In this document: positions 8,989 through 18,906 of the stretch, piece by piece
How the letters are laid out: every line of letters starts with the position of its first letter
How positions within the stretch are numbered: the first letter of the stretch is position 1
Origin: an uncultured Flavobacteriaceae bacterium
GTDB lineage: Bacteria; Bacteroidota; Bacteroidia; Flavobacteriales; Flavobacteriaceae
Direction: 5' to 3'
Assembly: GCA_947497245.1 (NCBI GenBank)
Contig: CANMFO010000001.1
Coordinates: 1 to 64,000, forward strand
DNA: 64,000 nt
Notes under the pieces: generated by a model
The model's input: the letters and a program-made list of their open reading frames with translations, nothing else
The model's database searches: none
Told to the model about the DNA's origin: nothing
Translations under genes and position numbers: made by a program

Positions 8989-10431
8989 ATGAAAAAAGAT
9001 AGCATATTAACACTCATCGCTATGTTCTTTGCTTTTGCAAGTTGTACGAACGACTTTGAAGAGACCAATTCCAATCCGAACCAACCCGAAACGGTAAGTG
9101 CCGATCTGTTGTTGGCAACGGTCATTTCCACGATAGCCAACGAAGCCGCGACCACAGGTTGGAACAATGGCAACATTGTTTCACAGTTGACCGCTAAAAT
9201 CAACTTTACCGGTTTCGATCGCTACGAATGGGGCTCGCAATCTGGATTATGGAATACCTATTACGGTATTTTACCCGAAATTGAGCTGATCTTGGAGGAC
9301 GCGACTTCTGAAGAGTCCAGAAATACCTCATACGAAGGTATGGCCCTGGTCATGCGTTCGTATGTATACGCCAATCTTACAGACAACTGGAGCGATGTTC
9401 CGTTTTCGGAGGCCATTGGCGCCAAAAATGATAATTTTACCCCGGCCTATGATACCCAGGAAGCTATTTACGCGGGAATCTTGGCCGATTTGAGGACCGC
9501 TGAGACCTTATTGCAACAAAATCAGGTCGTTTTAGGGGGCGATATTCTCTACGATGGCGATATTGGAAAATGGATCCAATTCGCCAATTCGTTGCGATTG
9601 CGCTATTTGATGCGGACCTCGAACAGAAACGACGTTGGTGCCGAAATACAGTCCATTTTGGATTCGGGAAATTACATCGCGGCCAATGGCGACAATGCCC
9701 TCATGGTGTATCCCGCCACTACCCAAATCGATTCATGGCCCGTCAGCAATAGCCGGATCGGTAGTTTTGACGAGCATCGCATGAGCCAGACCAGTGAGGG
9801 GGTTCTCAAGCAGTTCAATGACGACCGTTTGCAGAAATGGTTCCAACCTACCGACAATCCGGATGATGACCCGACACTTTTCGCCGGTATGGCCAATGGC
9901 CTGAGCGAAGACAACGCGTCGAATTTCAACGGTGGGGCCAACAACGTTTCCCGTATCAACCAACCCTTTTTCTACGATTCGCCCAATTCGGTAAAGGCCG
10001 CCATCATCCAAGCCGCCGAAGTGCATTTCATCCTGGCCGAAGCGGCACAGCGCGGTATGATCACGGCCGATGCGGAAAACCTGTACAACGAAGGCGTACG
10101 TTTATCCTTTGAATATTGGGAGGTTGAGCAGGATGTTCCAACGTATTTGGCACAAGCAGGGGTTGCCTTCGACAACCAATTGGAAACCATCTTGACGCAA
10201 AAATGGCTGGCTTCGTTTTTAGTGGGATTGGAAGGCTGGTACGATTTTAGAAGAACGGGCTTCCCATCGGTAATAGTGCCCGGTCCCGATAATGTAAACA
10301 ACGACATGGTGCCCGTTCGCTTTTTGTATCCCGATTCGGAACAGACCTTGAACGGTGATAACTATAAAGCCGCAGTTTCAAGGATAGGAGCGGATGATAT
10401 CAACGCCAAAGGATGGTGGGATGCGGATTAA
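8989..10431 (+). CDS. SusD/RagB-family surface lipoprotein
   Basis: A 480-residue lipoprotein with signal peptide and lipobox (FASC, cysteine near residue 19) and a SusD-like fold of the SusD-like_2 type (EAIYAGILADLRTAE, VHFILAEAAQRG, FLVGLEGWYDFRRTG). It would cap the SusC channel and present ligand. It starts 12 bases after susC. Its last codons overlap the start of the alkaline-phosphatase-superfamily lipoprotein by 11 bases, which suggests translational coupling and ties that hydrolase to the uptake system. Confidence 0.93.
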   Translation: MKKDSILTLIAMFFAFASCTNDFEETNSNPNQPETVSADLLLATVISTIANEAATTGWNNGNIVSQLTAKINFTGFDRYEWGSQSGLWNTYYGILPEIELILEDATSEESRNTSYEGMALVMRSYVYANLTDNWSDVPFSEAIGAKNDNFTPAYDTQEAIYAGILADLRTAETLLQQNQVVLGGDILYDGDIGKWIQFANSLRLRYLMRTSNRNDVGAEIQSILDSGNYIAANGDNALMVYPATTQIDSWPVSNSRIGSFDEHRMSQTSEGVLKQFNDDRLQKWFQPTDNPDDDPTLFAGMANGLSEDNASNFNGGANNVSRINQPFFYDSPNSVKAAIIQAAEVHFILAEAAQRGMITADAENLYNEGVRLSFEYWEVEQDVPTYLAQAGVAFDNQLETILTQKWLASFLVGLEGWYDFRRTGFPSVIVPGPDNVNNDMVPVRFLYPDSEQTLNGDNYKAAVSRIGADDINAKGWWDAD

Positions 10432-11380
10432 AAGCATATCGCGCCCTTTGAACATACTTTTGACCATAGGGATACTATCCCTATGGTCTTGTGTTGAGAA
10501 GACGACCGAACAATCACAAAAGGCACGGCATGTGGTGGTAATCGGATTTGATGGGTTGAGTCCGGACGGACTAAGAAATGCGGACACTCCCCATTTTGAT
10601 CGCTTAATGGCTGAAGGGGCCTATACACTGAATGCCAGGGCCGTATTGCCCTCAAGTTCAAGTACCAATTGGGCGTCCATGATCATGGGAGCTGGCCCCG
10701 AGCAGCATGGGATAACCTCGAACAGCTGGGAAAAGAGCAATTTTGTGTTGCCGACGGTGGCCGAGAGCGAGGATTTTTTGTTTCCCACGATATTCCATTT
10801 GGTAGAGACCCAAATGGAGAACCCTGAGGTAGGGGCCATTTACCACTGGAAGGGATTTGGGCGGTTGTTTGAAAAAAGTGCGGTGGACTACGATGTCAAT
10901 CCCGATACCGAAGAGGAAACCGCAAGATTGGCGGTCGCATACATCAAAAGTAAAAAGCCCGATCTTACCTTTGTCCATTTCGACCATGTAGACCATGAGG
11001 GCCATGAATTTGGCCATGGCACCCCGGAGTATTATAGATCGGTAGAAAAAGCAGACCGGCTATTGGGAGAGGTAATGGCCGCGATCAAAGATTCGGGTAT
11101 GGCCAATGAAACAGTGGTAGTGGTAAGTGCGGACCACGGTGGTCTGGGCAAGGAACACGGGGGGGAGTCCTTGAAAGAAATGGAAATTCCGTTTATCATT
11201 TGGGGAAAATCTGTCAAAAAGAACCATAAATTGACACATCCTGTTTTTCAATACGACAATGCCGCAACCGTGGCCTTTGCCCTGGGGATCAAAAAACCCC
11301 TGGCTTGGATCGGAAGACCGGTAAAGAACGCCTTTGAAGGTTTTGATGAAACAGATGGTTATCCGACCGTGGAACGGTAA
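10421..11380 (+). CDS. Secreted alkaline-phosphatase-superfamily phosphodiesterase/nucleotide-pyrophosphatase-like lipoprotein
   Basis: About 319 residues when started at the ATG at 10421, which gives a signal peptide ending in LWSC (lipidated C24). The metal site of the superfamily is visible: D44 in GFDG, the nucleophile region PSSSSTN (77-83), HFDHVDHEGHEFGH (187-199) and SADHGG (236-241). The arrangement resembles NPP-type phosphodiesterases, with serines where those enzymes carry the nucleophilic threonine. PhnA, encoded further along, belongs to the same superfamily but lacks a signal peptide. Because the start overlaps the SusD gene, it probably acts on phosphate or phosphonate esters of the imported ligand at the cell surface or in the periplasm. 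Confidence 0.85.
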   Translation: MRIKSISRPLNILLTIGILSLWSCVEKTTEQSQKARHVVVIGFDGLSPDGLRNADTPHFDRLMAEGAYTLNARAVLPSSSSTNWASMIMGAGPEQHGITSNSWEKSNFVLPTVAESEDFLFPTIFHLVETQMENPEVGAIYHWKGFGRLFEKSAVDYDVNPDTEEETARLAVAYIKSKKPDLTFVHFDHVDHEGHEFGHGTPEYYRSVEKADRLLGEVMAAIKDSGMANETVVVVSADHGGLGKEHGGESLKEMEIPFIIWGKSVKKNHKLTHPVFQYDNAATVAFALGIKKPLAWIGRPVKNAFEGFDETDGYPTVER

Positions 11381-11424
11381 AATGAAACCAATTTTGGGGA
11401 CGAGCAACTAAATTTAGGACGAAA

Positions 11425-12708
11425 GTGGTACTGGGCTATATAAGAATGGGAATAAGTGGGCTTTGTTCCGTAATAGGGATGGGTGTCGCCATTTCCCAGC
11501 AGACCGAAAACGAATTCCCACCCTGGGAAGAAGGTGTAATGGAGATCCATCACATCAATACAGGTCGCGGGGATGCGGCTTTTTTCATATTTCCGGATGC
11601 CACCACACTTTTGGTGGACGCCGGAGATATGTCCGAAACGCACCCAAGGACGCTTTCGGCCAGAAATGCCGTTCAAAGACCCAACGGTTCTAAATCGCCC
11701 CCGGAATGGATCGTGGATTACGTGCATCAGTTTTTTCCCAAGGGCGGAGCCAAGTATTTGGACTATGCCATGATCACCCACTACCATGATGACCATTTCG
11801 GGGAAATGGATGCGGGCCGAAAAACAGCGGAGCAGGGACCATACTCCCTTACAGGTATTACCGAAGTGGGAAATCTTTTACCCATAAAAACCCTTTTGGA
11901 CAGGGGAAGTGATTATCCCATTGATCTGAAGGATGGCCCAATTCAAAAAGAACTGGCCCAAGATGATGAGTACAGTATGGTAACCACGCTGAAGAACTAT
12001 TGGAAGTTTATAGATCATCAGGGCCGGAACAACGGATTGGTACACGAGACCTTGGAGGCAGGGGCACGCGATCAGATCAAATTACAAAGGGCCCCGGAAA
12101 GGTATCCCAGTTTTCGCGTTCAAAATATCGCCGTGAACGGCAGGATCTGGACAGGGGAAGGGAATGCCACTTATAATCTTTTTTCCAAGGGAGATTACCC
12201 CGGGGAAAACCCCCTTAGTACCTGTATCAAAATATCATATGGTAACTTTGACTATTTCACAGGCGGGGATATCAGTGGCATCGACGCATTTGGTGGTACC
12301 GATCCCCATGCTGTGGAATCCCATATCGCCCCCGTTGTGGGAGCCGTGGATGTTGCCACCCTAAATCACCATGGAAATCGCGACTCCCAAAATGTGCCCT
12401 ACGTAAGAACGGTACGGCCAAGGGTTTGGATCCAACAGAATTGGTCATCGGACCATCCCGGGGAGGAGGTACTGAGAAGAATCACCTCTACGGCTCTGTA
12501 TCCCGGGGAAAGGGACATCTTCTCAACAGTCATGTTACAGGCCAATAAAGATGTAATAGGCAACAGATTGGGTACCTATAAAAGCCAACAAGGCCATATC
12601 GTGGTCCGTATTTACAATGGCGGTGCCGAGTACGGGATATATGTGCTTAACGACAGATCGGAAAAGAGGGAAGTATTGGGCAAATACGGTCCTTATACCT
12701 CTCGATGA
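11425..12708 (+). CDS. Secreted metallo-beta-lactamase-fold hydrolase (ComEC C-domain-like)
   Basis: About 427 residues with an N-terminal signal-like segment and an MBL fold: MEIHHINTGRGDAAFF, then the zinc motif HYHDDH (near residues 118-123), and a later DVATLNHHGNRDS segment. MBL proteins of this ComEC-like type hydrolyse phosphodiesters or related esters. GTG at 11425 is chosen because it gives a basic n-region; ATG at 11446 is the alternative. It lies 44 bases after the phosphodiesterase gene and 29 before the next phosphatase, in one probable operon. Confidence 0.75.
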   Translation: MVLGYIRMGISGLCSVIGMGVAISQQTENEFPPWEEGVMEIHHINTGRGDAAFFIFPDATTLLVDAGDMSETHPRTLSARNAVQRPNGSKSPPEWIVDYVHQFFPKGGAKYLDYAMITHYHDDHFGEMDAGRKTAEQGPYSLTGITEVGNLLPIKTLLDRGSDYPIDLKDGPIQKELAQDDEYSMVTTLKNYWKFIDHQGRNNGLVHETLEAGARDQIKLQRAPERYPSFRVQNIAVNGRIWTGEGNATYNLFSKGDYPGENPLSTCIKISYGNFDYFTGGDISGIDAFGGTDPHAVESHIAPVVGAVDVATLNHHGNRDSQNVPYVRTVRPRVWIQQNWSSDHPGEEVLRRITSTALYPGERDIFSTVMLQANKDVIGNRLGTYKSQQGHIVVRIYNGGAEYGIYVLNDRSEKREVLGKYGPYTSR

Positions 12709-12737
12709 ACAAGACCAAACCAAAACCAGAATAACAA

Positions 12738-14330
12738 ATGAAAATGTGCAGAACACTATTGCTTTTGATGTCGATGATATCCTTTTGGGGAGTTGCCCAA
12801 AAAAAGGATGTGACCCTGTTGGTCCAACCCTATTTGCAAGACGCTTCGCCCCATTCCATCAAAATACTTTGGGAGACTTCGGTAGGGGAAGAAAGTGTGG
12901 TAGAGTGGGGCCTTAGCCCGAAACTGGGAAAGAAGAAAGAGGGAATCTCCTATGATGTAAATTTCAGTGAATCCAGAATCCACGAGGTGAAAATCGATGG
13001 CCTAAAGCGGTTTACGGAATATTATTATCGCGTTAGGACGGGCAATATGGCTTCGGACATCTTTCAATTTAAGACCCCCCCGTTTGCCAGTGATAACGAA
13101 TCCTTTAAAATTGTCGCGATGAGCGATATGCAATATGACCATAACCATCCGGACAAGTTTTCCGAGATTGTAAATGACGGCGTATTGGCCTATTTGGAAA
13201 AGGAATATAAAGGCAACCTGCCCAACAATCTAGCCATGGTCTTGATTCCTGGAGATCTAGTGGAAAACGGGGCCAAATATTTTCAGTGGAAAGAACATTT
13301 CTTCAATCCGGCCGAAAAATTATTTGCCCATGTCCCCGTGTATCCGGTTTTGGGGAACCATGAGAGAAACTCGGTTTTCTATTTCAAATATTTCAGCCTA
13401 CCGGAGAATGGAACACCGGCATATGCGGAACATTGGTGGTACAAGGATTATGGAAATACAAGGATAATCGGATTGAATTCCAATGATGGCTACAAGGATA
13501 GCAGGGATCAAAAAAACTGGTTGGAAACCCTTTTAGGGGAAACGGCCAAGGAAGATAAGATCGATTTTGTGTTTGCACAATTGCACCATCCGCACAAATC
13601 GGAGCTATGGATTCCCGGCGAACGGGATTTTACGGGGGAAGTGGTAAAAGAGCTGGAAAAATTTACCACGGAAACAGGAAAACCCAGCATCCATTTTTTT
13701 GGTCATACCCACGGGTACTCCAGGGGGCAGTCCAAAGACCATAAACATTTATGGATAAATGTGGCCTCGGCAGGCGGTGCCATTGACAATTGGGGCGAAT
13801 TTGAAGGCAGGGACTATGAGGAATTCAGTGTCACCCAGGACGAATATGGCTTTGTAATGGTAGAGGTCGATGGAAATAGGGACGATCCCAAGTTTACCAT
13901 AAGAAGAATCAGCAGGGGCAACCAGGATCGGTTCAGGGCCAATGAGCTCAGGGATAGTATTACCATTTGGAAAAAGGAAAGAAAACCAGATGCTCCCAAA
14001 GCACTGGCGCCAAGGGACGAAACCGTGGAGATTACCGGTGCCCTGTTGAGGGCAAATGGGTTCAACAGCACTTTCAAGGGCGCTTTTCACGCCGCTTCGC
14101 ATTGGCAAGTGGCCACCTCCAGCGATTTTTCAAAACCCGTTTTTGATAGTTGGAAGCAATATGAAAATTGGTATTATTTGGAGGATAGGCAAAAGGATGA
14201 TGATCTGACCGACGAAAAAACCAATCGATTAAAACCAAATGCCACTTATTTTTGGAGGGTCAGATATCGAGATCAAAACCTGAATTGGAGCGATTGGTCG
14301 GAAACGGCCACCTTTAACACCAAGGAATGA
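12738..14330 (+). CDS. Secreted purple-acid-phosphatase-like metallophosphoesterase
   Basis: A 530-residue protein with a signal peptide (about 1-20), an N-terminal fibronectin-III-like domain typical of purple acid phosphatases (about 25-115) and a calcineurin-type catalytic domain. The metal-binding motifs are DMQY, GDLVENG, GNHE, HHPH and GHTHG. A C-terminal beta domain (about 440-530) may bind substrate. It would remove phosphate, or cleave phosphoesters, from oligosaccharides or nucleotides in the periplasm. It is the last gene of the first SusCD operon and is convergent with the next gene. Confidence 0.85.
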   Translation: MKMCRTLLLLMSMISFWGVAQKKDVTLLVQPYLQDASPHSIKILWETSVGEESVVEWGLSPKLGKKKEGISYDVNFSESRIHEVKIDGLKRFTEYYYRVRTGNMASDIFQFKTPPFASDNESFKIVAMSDMQYDHNHPDKFSEIVNDGVLAYLEKEYKGNLPNNLAMVLIPGDLVENGAKYFQWKEHFFNPAEKLFAHVPVYPVLGNHERNSVFYFKYFSLPENGTPAYAEHWWYKDYGNTRIIGLNSNDGYKDSRDQKNWLETLLGETAKEDKIDFVFAQLHHPHKSELWIPGERDFTGEVVKELEKFTTETGKPSIHFFGHTHGYSRGQSKDHKHLWINVASAGGAIDNWGEFEGRDYEEFSVTQDEYGFVMVEVDGNRDDPKFTIRRISRGNQDRFRANELRDSITIWKKERKPDAPKALAPRDETVEITGALLRANGFNSTFKGAFHAASHWQVATSSDFSKPVFDSWKQYENWYYLEDRQKDDDLTDEKTNRLKPNATYFWRVRYRDQNLNWSDWSETATFNTKE

Positions 14331-14421
14331 TATAGTGAGCATGGCCACGAACACTTGGTTTAAGCGAACAATGCCCCTGTTGACCGTCTTGGATCGAGCT
14401 GGGGAACACTTGCCCTGAAAT

Positions 14422-14445
14422 CGGTTCCAACCCGCATTGGAGCCG
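14422..14445. terminator. Possible terminator hairpin between convergent operons
   Basis: CGGTTCCAA (14422-14430) pairs with TTGGAGCCG (14437-14445), one G-U pair included, around CCCGCA. A T-rich stretch follows on the plus strand but there is no long T-run. The location between two convergent operons supports the reading. Confidence 0.4.
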
Positions 14446-14453
14446 AATTCATG

Positions 14454-15803
14454 CTATTTAAATTTTTCCAGGGCGTTTTTTAGGGAATCGATGATCCGAT
14501 CACAATCGTCCTTGGTGAGTACCAGCGAAGGCCGCATGGTAATGATGTTTCCCTCTATTATTTTGAAGGCCACACCTTGGTTCATGCAATCGTACATGAT
14601 CTGTTCCGCTTCTTCCACTGCACGTTCCTTGGTATCCCTGTCCTTCACAAGATCGACGCCGATATGGAATCCCTTGCCGGCAATATTTCCGATCAGTGGA
14701 AATTGTTCCTTCAGTGCCATCAATTGGTCCATGATATAGTCGCCCAACAACTCGGCATTTTTGACCAGCCCATGTTCTTCGATGTATTCAATTTCTGCCA
14801 GACCGGCTGCAGAGCAGAGGGGGTTTTTCTCGTGGGTAAAATGACCAATGGATCGATGTTGCAGGACGTTGTATTTCTCTTTGGTAACCATACCGGCAAA
14901 AGGTACGACACCCCCACCCAGGGATTTTCCCAAAACCAAAACATCGGGGGTGACAAAGTGTTCACAAGCGAACATTTTTCCCGTTCTTCCAAAGCCTTCG
15001 ATGATCTCATCGAAGATCAGGAGTATATTGTATTCTTCACAGAGGTCCTGGACTTGTTTCCAGTATTCGAGCGATGGAACGACGGGAGTGGCCGAAATGG
15101 GTTCGGCGATAATGGCGGCAACGTCAGGATTGCGGTGCAGAATGTTTTTGATCTGTCGGAGATACTCCTCATTGATGGCCTCTTTGTCGGTGTACCCCCA
15201 AGGGTTTCGGTAATAATTGGGGAACTCGACATGAAAGGCGCCCGGCACCATCGGTCCTTGTCCCACGGTAAAATGCTCCTCTCCCCCAACACTGGATGCT
15301 TGAAACCCGGTTCCGTGATACGAATCCCAGAACGAAATGGTCTTCCATTTACCGGTCACCTGTTTGGCCAACATTATGGCCATTTCAATCGCCTCGGACC
15401 CTCCGGGACAAAACAATACGCGATCCAGTCCTTCCGGAGTGATCTCCGTCAGCTTTTTTGCAAGTTGTATGGTGGGCAGGTTGGTATATCTTCTAGGGGT
15501 AAAGGCAAGACTCGCATCCAATTGCGCCTTCACCGCTTCCACAACCTTCCGATTGTTGAATCCGGCATTGTGGACCCCATTGCCGTGAAGATCCAGATAC
15601 TTCTTACCGACCATATCAACTATGTAGGCACCTTCTGTTTTGGAAAGGACGTTCATGACGGGAGTGGAAAGGGCCTGGTGCAGAAAGTACTTCGAATCCT
15701 CTTCTATCCAATATCGGGTTTCCCCGTCTAAATTTTGCTGATAGGTTTTTCTGTTTTGGGTGGTATTGTTATCTCCTTGCTCTCTTGATACTGTTTTTTC
15801 CAT
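14454..15803 (-). CDS. Class III PLP-dependent aminotransferase or lyase, second paralogue
   Basis: A 449-residue cytoplasmic enzyme. Visible are CPGGSE (132-137), the cofactor aspartate D265 in DEIIEGFGRTG and the lysine K293 in LGKSLGGG. It shares its N-terminal layout and the RSIGHFTHEKNP motif with the enzyme at 1614 but keeps the standard IAEPI and EGFGRTG signatures, so it may be a true transaminase. A PbfA-like activity on hydroxy-aminoethylphosphonate or an aminophosphonate transaminase activity are both plausible. It begins only 8 bases after the GH92 mannosidase stop codon. A cytoplasmic amine-processing enzyme in such a position suggests the glycan carries an amine-containing group. 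Confidence 0.65.
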   Translation of the reverse strand: MEKTVSREQGDNNTTQNRKTYQQNLDGETRYWIEEDSKYFLHQALSTPVMNVLSKTEGAYIVDMVGKKYLDLHGNGVHNAGFNNRKVVEAVKAQLDASLAFTPRRYTNLPTIQLAKKLTEITPEGLDRVLFCPGGSEAIEMAIMLAKQVTGKWKTISFWDSYHGTGFQASSVGGEEHFTVGQGPMVPGAFHVEFPNYYRNPWGYTDKEAINEEYLRQIKNILHRNPDVAAIIAEPISATPVVPSLEYWKQVQDLCEEYNILLIFDEIIEGFGRTGKMFACEHFVTPDVLVLGKSLGGGVVPFAGMVTKEKYNVLQHRSIGHFTHEKNPLCSAAGLAEIEYIEEHGLVKNAELLGDYIMDQLMALKEQFPLIGNIAGKGFHIGVDLVKDRDTKERAVEEAEQIMYDCMNQGVAFKIIEGNIITMRPSLVLTKDDCDRIIDSLKNALEKFK

Positions 15804-15811
15804 AATTGTAG

Positions 15812-18082
15812 CTACTTTTTAATTGTTTTAAATGCCTTGTAATTGGGCGATTTCCCCATTTCAAACAATAGTTCGTTCCCGTTCATTATTTGGCTGTATG
15901 TGATAAATGGCTCCTCGATCCGCTTCCCGTCCAAGCTTACCGATTGGATGTACATGTTTTTTTGGGACAGGTTTTTTGCCGTTATCTTAAAGTCTTTGGT
16001 TTTTTCATTCTTTCGCAACCGTAGCGTAAGCTCGGGGAACTGGGGCGCCCCGATGGCAAAAACTTCGGTACCCGGAGTCACGGGATAAAATCCCATGACT
16101 CCAAAAACATACCAGGCGGACATTTGCCCGCAATCGTCATTGCCATTGATCCCCAAGGGATGGTTCCTATAGTTTTCCTCCGAAGTATGTTTGCGGATCA
16201 ATTCCTGTGTTTTCCAAGCTTGCCCGCTATAATCGAATAAATAGGCATAATGGTGCCCGGGCTCGTTGTCATGGCGGTAATGATTGCCCTCAAAGTTCTC
16301 GTCCAATTTCTCGGAAAAATTTTCCTTTCCCCCAAAAAGATCAATAGTACCTTGAATATCGTGCATGGCACCGAACAAATAGGTCCATCTCCCCCCCTCG
16401 GTAAAACCTTCCTGTGTATTTTTTGCCCAATCTCCGTTGAACAGGCGCGCGTTCATAAAACCAATTTCCTTGTTGAACAGGTTTTTATAGTTTTTGCTCC
16501 AGTGCATCAGTCGCTGGTAATCCTCTGTTTTTCCCAAATCCTTGGCCATTTGTGCGATGGCAAAGTCATCGATGCCGAATTCAATCGTCCGGGTTACGGA
16601 TTCCCTTGTTTTGTCGGAGGGCACATAGCCCAGGGAATGGTAATAGGTCAATCCACCGCGGGCCTCGTACAAAGTTCCTTCGTCGCGATCGCCCCAATGC
16701 CTTTGGGTATCTCGGTAGGGCGGATGCATGGCATTTTTTCGGACGGCCTCGTACGCCAGATCGATATCGTAATCCCTAAACCCTTTGATGTAGGCATCTG
16801 AAATAATGGCATCGGCGTGGGTCCCGATCATGATGTTGGAATACGTAGGGTTGGGCCATTTGGGCAGCCACCCACCTTCTTGGTACATCTGCAAAAGGGA
16901 CTGTACCATGGGACTTACCCGTTCGGGGTGCGTGAAATGCAAAAGCGGGTGCAGTGCCCTGAAGGTGTCCCAAAGCGAATAGTCATTGTACGATACTCCC
17001 TCATGGATTTTGTCATCAAACGGACTGTAATAGCGGCCGTATTCGGAGAACTCCCTGGGAAATAACATGGTATGGAACAGGGCAGTGTAAAAAATGCTTT
17101 TTTGGTCTTCCGTCGCCCCTTTGATATGGATCCGGCCGAGATTATCCTGCCAGACATCACGGGTGGTCCGTACCACCTGGTCAAAATCCCAATGCGGAAT
17201 TTCGTTCGCCAGATTTTCACGGGCCTGTTCGATACTGATAAAGGAGCTGGCCACCTTCACCTTTACCACCTCTTTTTCTTGGGTCTTAAAGCTGATGTAG
17301 GCCCCCATACGTGCACCCTTTTGCTCCGTTTCCGACACATTGATCTGCGGTTCGTTCCGGAAGGAATTCCAAGTTCCGAAGTCTTCTATTTCGCGGTCGA
17401 TCTGAATAATAAAATACCCTTTGAAGTTGGGCAGTTCAGGTCCTAAATGCGAAGACATGCGCTGTGGGTTGTAGCCCGTTATTTCCCCTTTCTCCGGATC
17501 GATCTGCAGATACCCTTGAAAGGGTTTTTTATTCTCCGTAATGTTTATGCCCTGAATGATCAAATGGGCCTGTTCCGCTTCTGGGTAGGTAAACCTGAAA
17601 AGACCACAGCGCGATGCCGCCGCAATTTCCCCCTTTATTTTCTTTTTTCCGGCATCCATGGTCACCGAATAGTAATGGGGTTTGGAAATTTCGTTTTTGT
17701 GGGAATAGGGTAGGGCCCTTTCCTTTGGCAGCAGCCTAAGTTCCCCTATCTGGGGCATCACCGAAACATTTCCATAATCTCCCATCCATACCGTGGGCTG
17801 GTGCGTTGCCATAAAGCCCAGAACGGAAGTGTCCTCGTAGACATAGGGCATTCGACTTATTTTATTTTCGCTGGTCTGCACCACAAAATTGGTCATGGCA
17901 AATGGGGTTCCCACGCAGGGCATCGTACCGCCCCCATCCAATCCGTCCTTAAATCCGGCCTCTGGCGTGCCGATCAATGGATTGACGTAATCTACCGCTT
18001 TTTTGCTTTGCCCCATGGTGCAAAGAGCCATAAGCCCAAAAACGGTGTAGCATGTTTTGGTGGAGATTTGCTTTAACTTCAT
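15812..18082 (-). CDS. GH92 family alpha-mannosidase
   Basis: A 756-residue secreted protein with a signal peptide (about 1-26) and the two-domain GH92 architecture: an N-terminal beta-sandwich (VNPLIGTPEAG..DGGGTMPCVGTP, about 30-270) and an (alpha/alpha)6 barrel. The catalytic acid motif NEPGHH (E607) and the base motif GNDDCGQMS (D649/D650) are both present. GH92 enzymes are calcium-dependent exo-alpha-mannosidases acting on N-glycans, yeast mannan or mannose phosphodiesters. It lies in a unit with an EEP phosphodiesterase (26 bases upstream) and a PLP enzyme (8 bases downstream), which fits removal of a phospho- or phosphono-substituent followed by mannose release. Confidence 0.95.
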   Translation of the reverse strand: MKLKQISTKTCYTVFGLMALCTMGQSKKAVDYVNPLIGTPEAGFKDGLDGGGTMPCVGTPFAMTNFVVQTSENKISRMPYVYEDTSVLGFMATHQPTVWMGDYGNVSVMPQIGELRLLPKERALPYSHKNEISKPHYYSVTMDAGKKKIKGEIAAASRCGLFRFTYPEAEQAHLIIQGINITENKKPFQGYLQIDPEKGEITGYNPQRMSSHLGPELPNFKGYFIIQIDREIEDFGTWNSFRNEPQINVSETEQKGARMGAYISFKTQEKEVVKVKVASSFISIEQARENLANEIPHWDFDQVVRTTRDVWQDNLGRIHIKGATEDQKSIFYTALFHTMLFPREFSEYGRYYSPFDDKIHEGVSYNDYSLWDTFRALHPLLHFTHPERVSPMVQSLLQMYQEGGWLPKWPNPTYSNIMIGTHADAIISDAYIKGFRDYDIDLAYEAVRKNAMHPPYRDTQRHWGDRDEGTLYEARGGLTYYHSLGYVPSDKTRESVTRTIEFGIDDFAIAQMAKDLGKTEDYQRLMHWSKNYKNLFNKEIGFMNARLFNGDWAKNTQEGFTEGGRWTYLFGAMHDIQGTIDLFGGKENFSEKLDENFEGNHYRHDNEPGHHYAYLFDYSGQAWKTQELIRKHTSEENYRNHPLGINGNDDCGQMSAWYVFGVMGFYPVTPGTEVFAIGAPQFPELTLRLRKNEKTKDFKITAKNLSQKNMYIQSVSLDGKRIEEPFITYSQIMNGNELLFEMGKSPNYKAFKTIKK

Positions 18083-18108
18083 AGGCCCAATAGTTTTAAC
18101 GAATCGAT

Positions 18109-18906
18109 TTATTTCAATTCCAATACCGCCCAGACCGCTTTGTGATCGGACAAGTGCTTTTCCATTTCAAGAATTTGGCCATCAACGGCCTTTACTTTCC
18201 CAGGGTTGTACATGATATGGTCGATCACCCCTTCATCCTGGGAGGGGTCCAATGCGTTCCAAGTAGAGAGATTGGTGACATCCATGCCAAGATCGTTCCA
18301 GCTCGGGATGAGTCCCGCATCCGTGTACAGGGAATAGTCCGAACTTGTGGGATTAAAGTTATAGTCTCCCATGGCAATGCTGATTTCCTCTTTTTGCCTA
18401 TGGCGGAGGTAATCTGCAAAGTCCGCCATCTTGGCGGTGGCTCCCTCGCCAAATGGAAAGTGCAGGGAGTAAATGGCTATTTCACGACCCTTGAGCATAA
18501 GCTTTGCCTTGGTTACGGTATGCAGGGTATCGGTCATTGGAATTTCCTCATAACCATAAAGCGGGACTTTACTGATTATCGACTTGTATTTGTCATCATG
18601 TCCCGCGGTGGAATATCTACCGACCAGCGTATGGGTAAGTCCCATGGTTTTGCCAATTCTGTCGGCCCAATCGCCTCCCGGGGCCTCAGAAAAACATACC
18701 AGATCGAAATGGTATGGTTTTAATGCCCTTCCGATTTCCTCGGCCGTGGCATTCTTGCTGAACTCTACATTGTAGGCAGCTACCTTTAACTGTATTTTTT
18801 CATTCTTTTCATCGGCCGATGTTTTCTTTTGGCCGCATGAAGCGAACAACGCGATGCCAAGTGCAAACAGAAAGGTCCGATTCCAAAATTCTCTTATGAT
18901 GTTCAT
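18109..18906 (-). CDS. EEP-superfamily (endonuclease/exonuclease/phosphatase) lipoprotein
   Basis: A 265-residue lipoprotein (lipobox FASC, cysteine near residue 24). The EEP catalytic landmarks are present: AAYNVEFS, CFSEAPGGDW (acidic metal ligand), HFPFG, GDYNFNP and SDHKA. The fold is shared by DNase I, sphingomyelinases and inositol phosphatases, so the substrate is uncertain, but a membrane-anchored secreted form fits cleavage of phosphodiesters or phosphonoesters. It is the first gene of the EEP-GH92-PLP unit, preceded by a 430-base gap that should hold its promoter. Confidence 0.88.
   Translation of the reverse strand: MNIIREFWNRTFLFALGIALFASCGQKKTSADEKNEKIQLKVAAYNVEFSKNATAEEIGRALKPYHFDLVCFSEAPGGDWADRIGKTMGLTHTLVGRYSTAGHDDKYKSIISKVPLYGYEEIPMTDTLHTVTKAKLMLKGREIAIYSLHFPFGEGATAKMADFADYLRHRQKEEISIAMGDYNFNPTSSDYSLYTDAGLIPSWNDLGMDVTNLSTWNALDPSQDEGVIDHIMYNPGKVKAVDGQILEMEKHLSDHKAVWAVLELK

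Noticed and set aside
14577-15731. A 384-codon open frame on the plus strand opposite the second PLP enzyme
   Set aside because: It is the antisense of a clear class III PLP gene, has no recognisable domain, and its amino-acid composition is that of a shadow frame.
16250-16801. Plus-strand frame within the GH92 gene
   Set aside because: Shadow of a strongly supported GH92 gene on the other strand.
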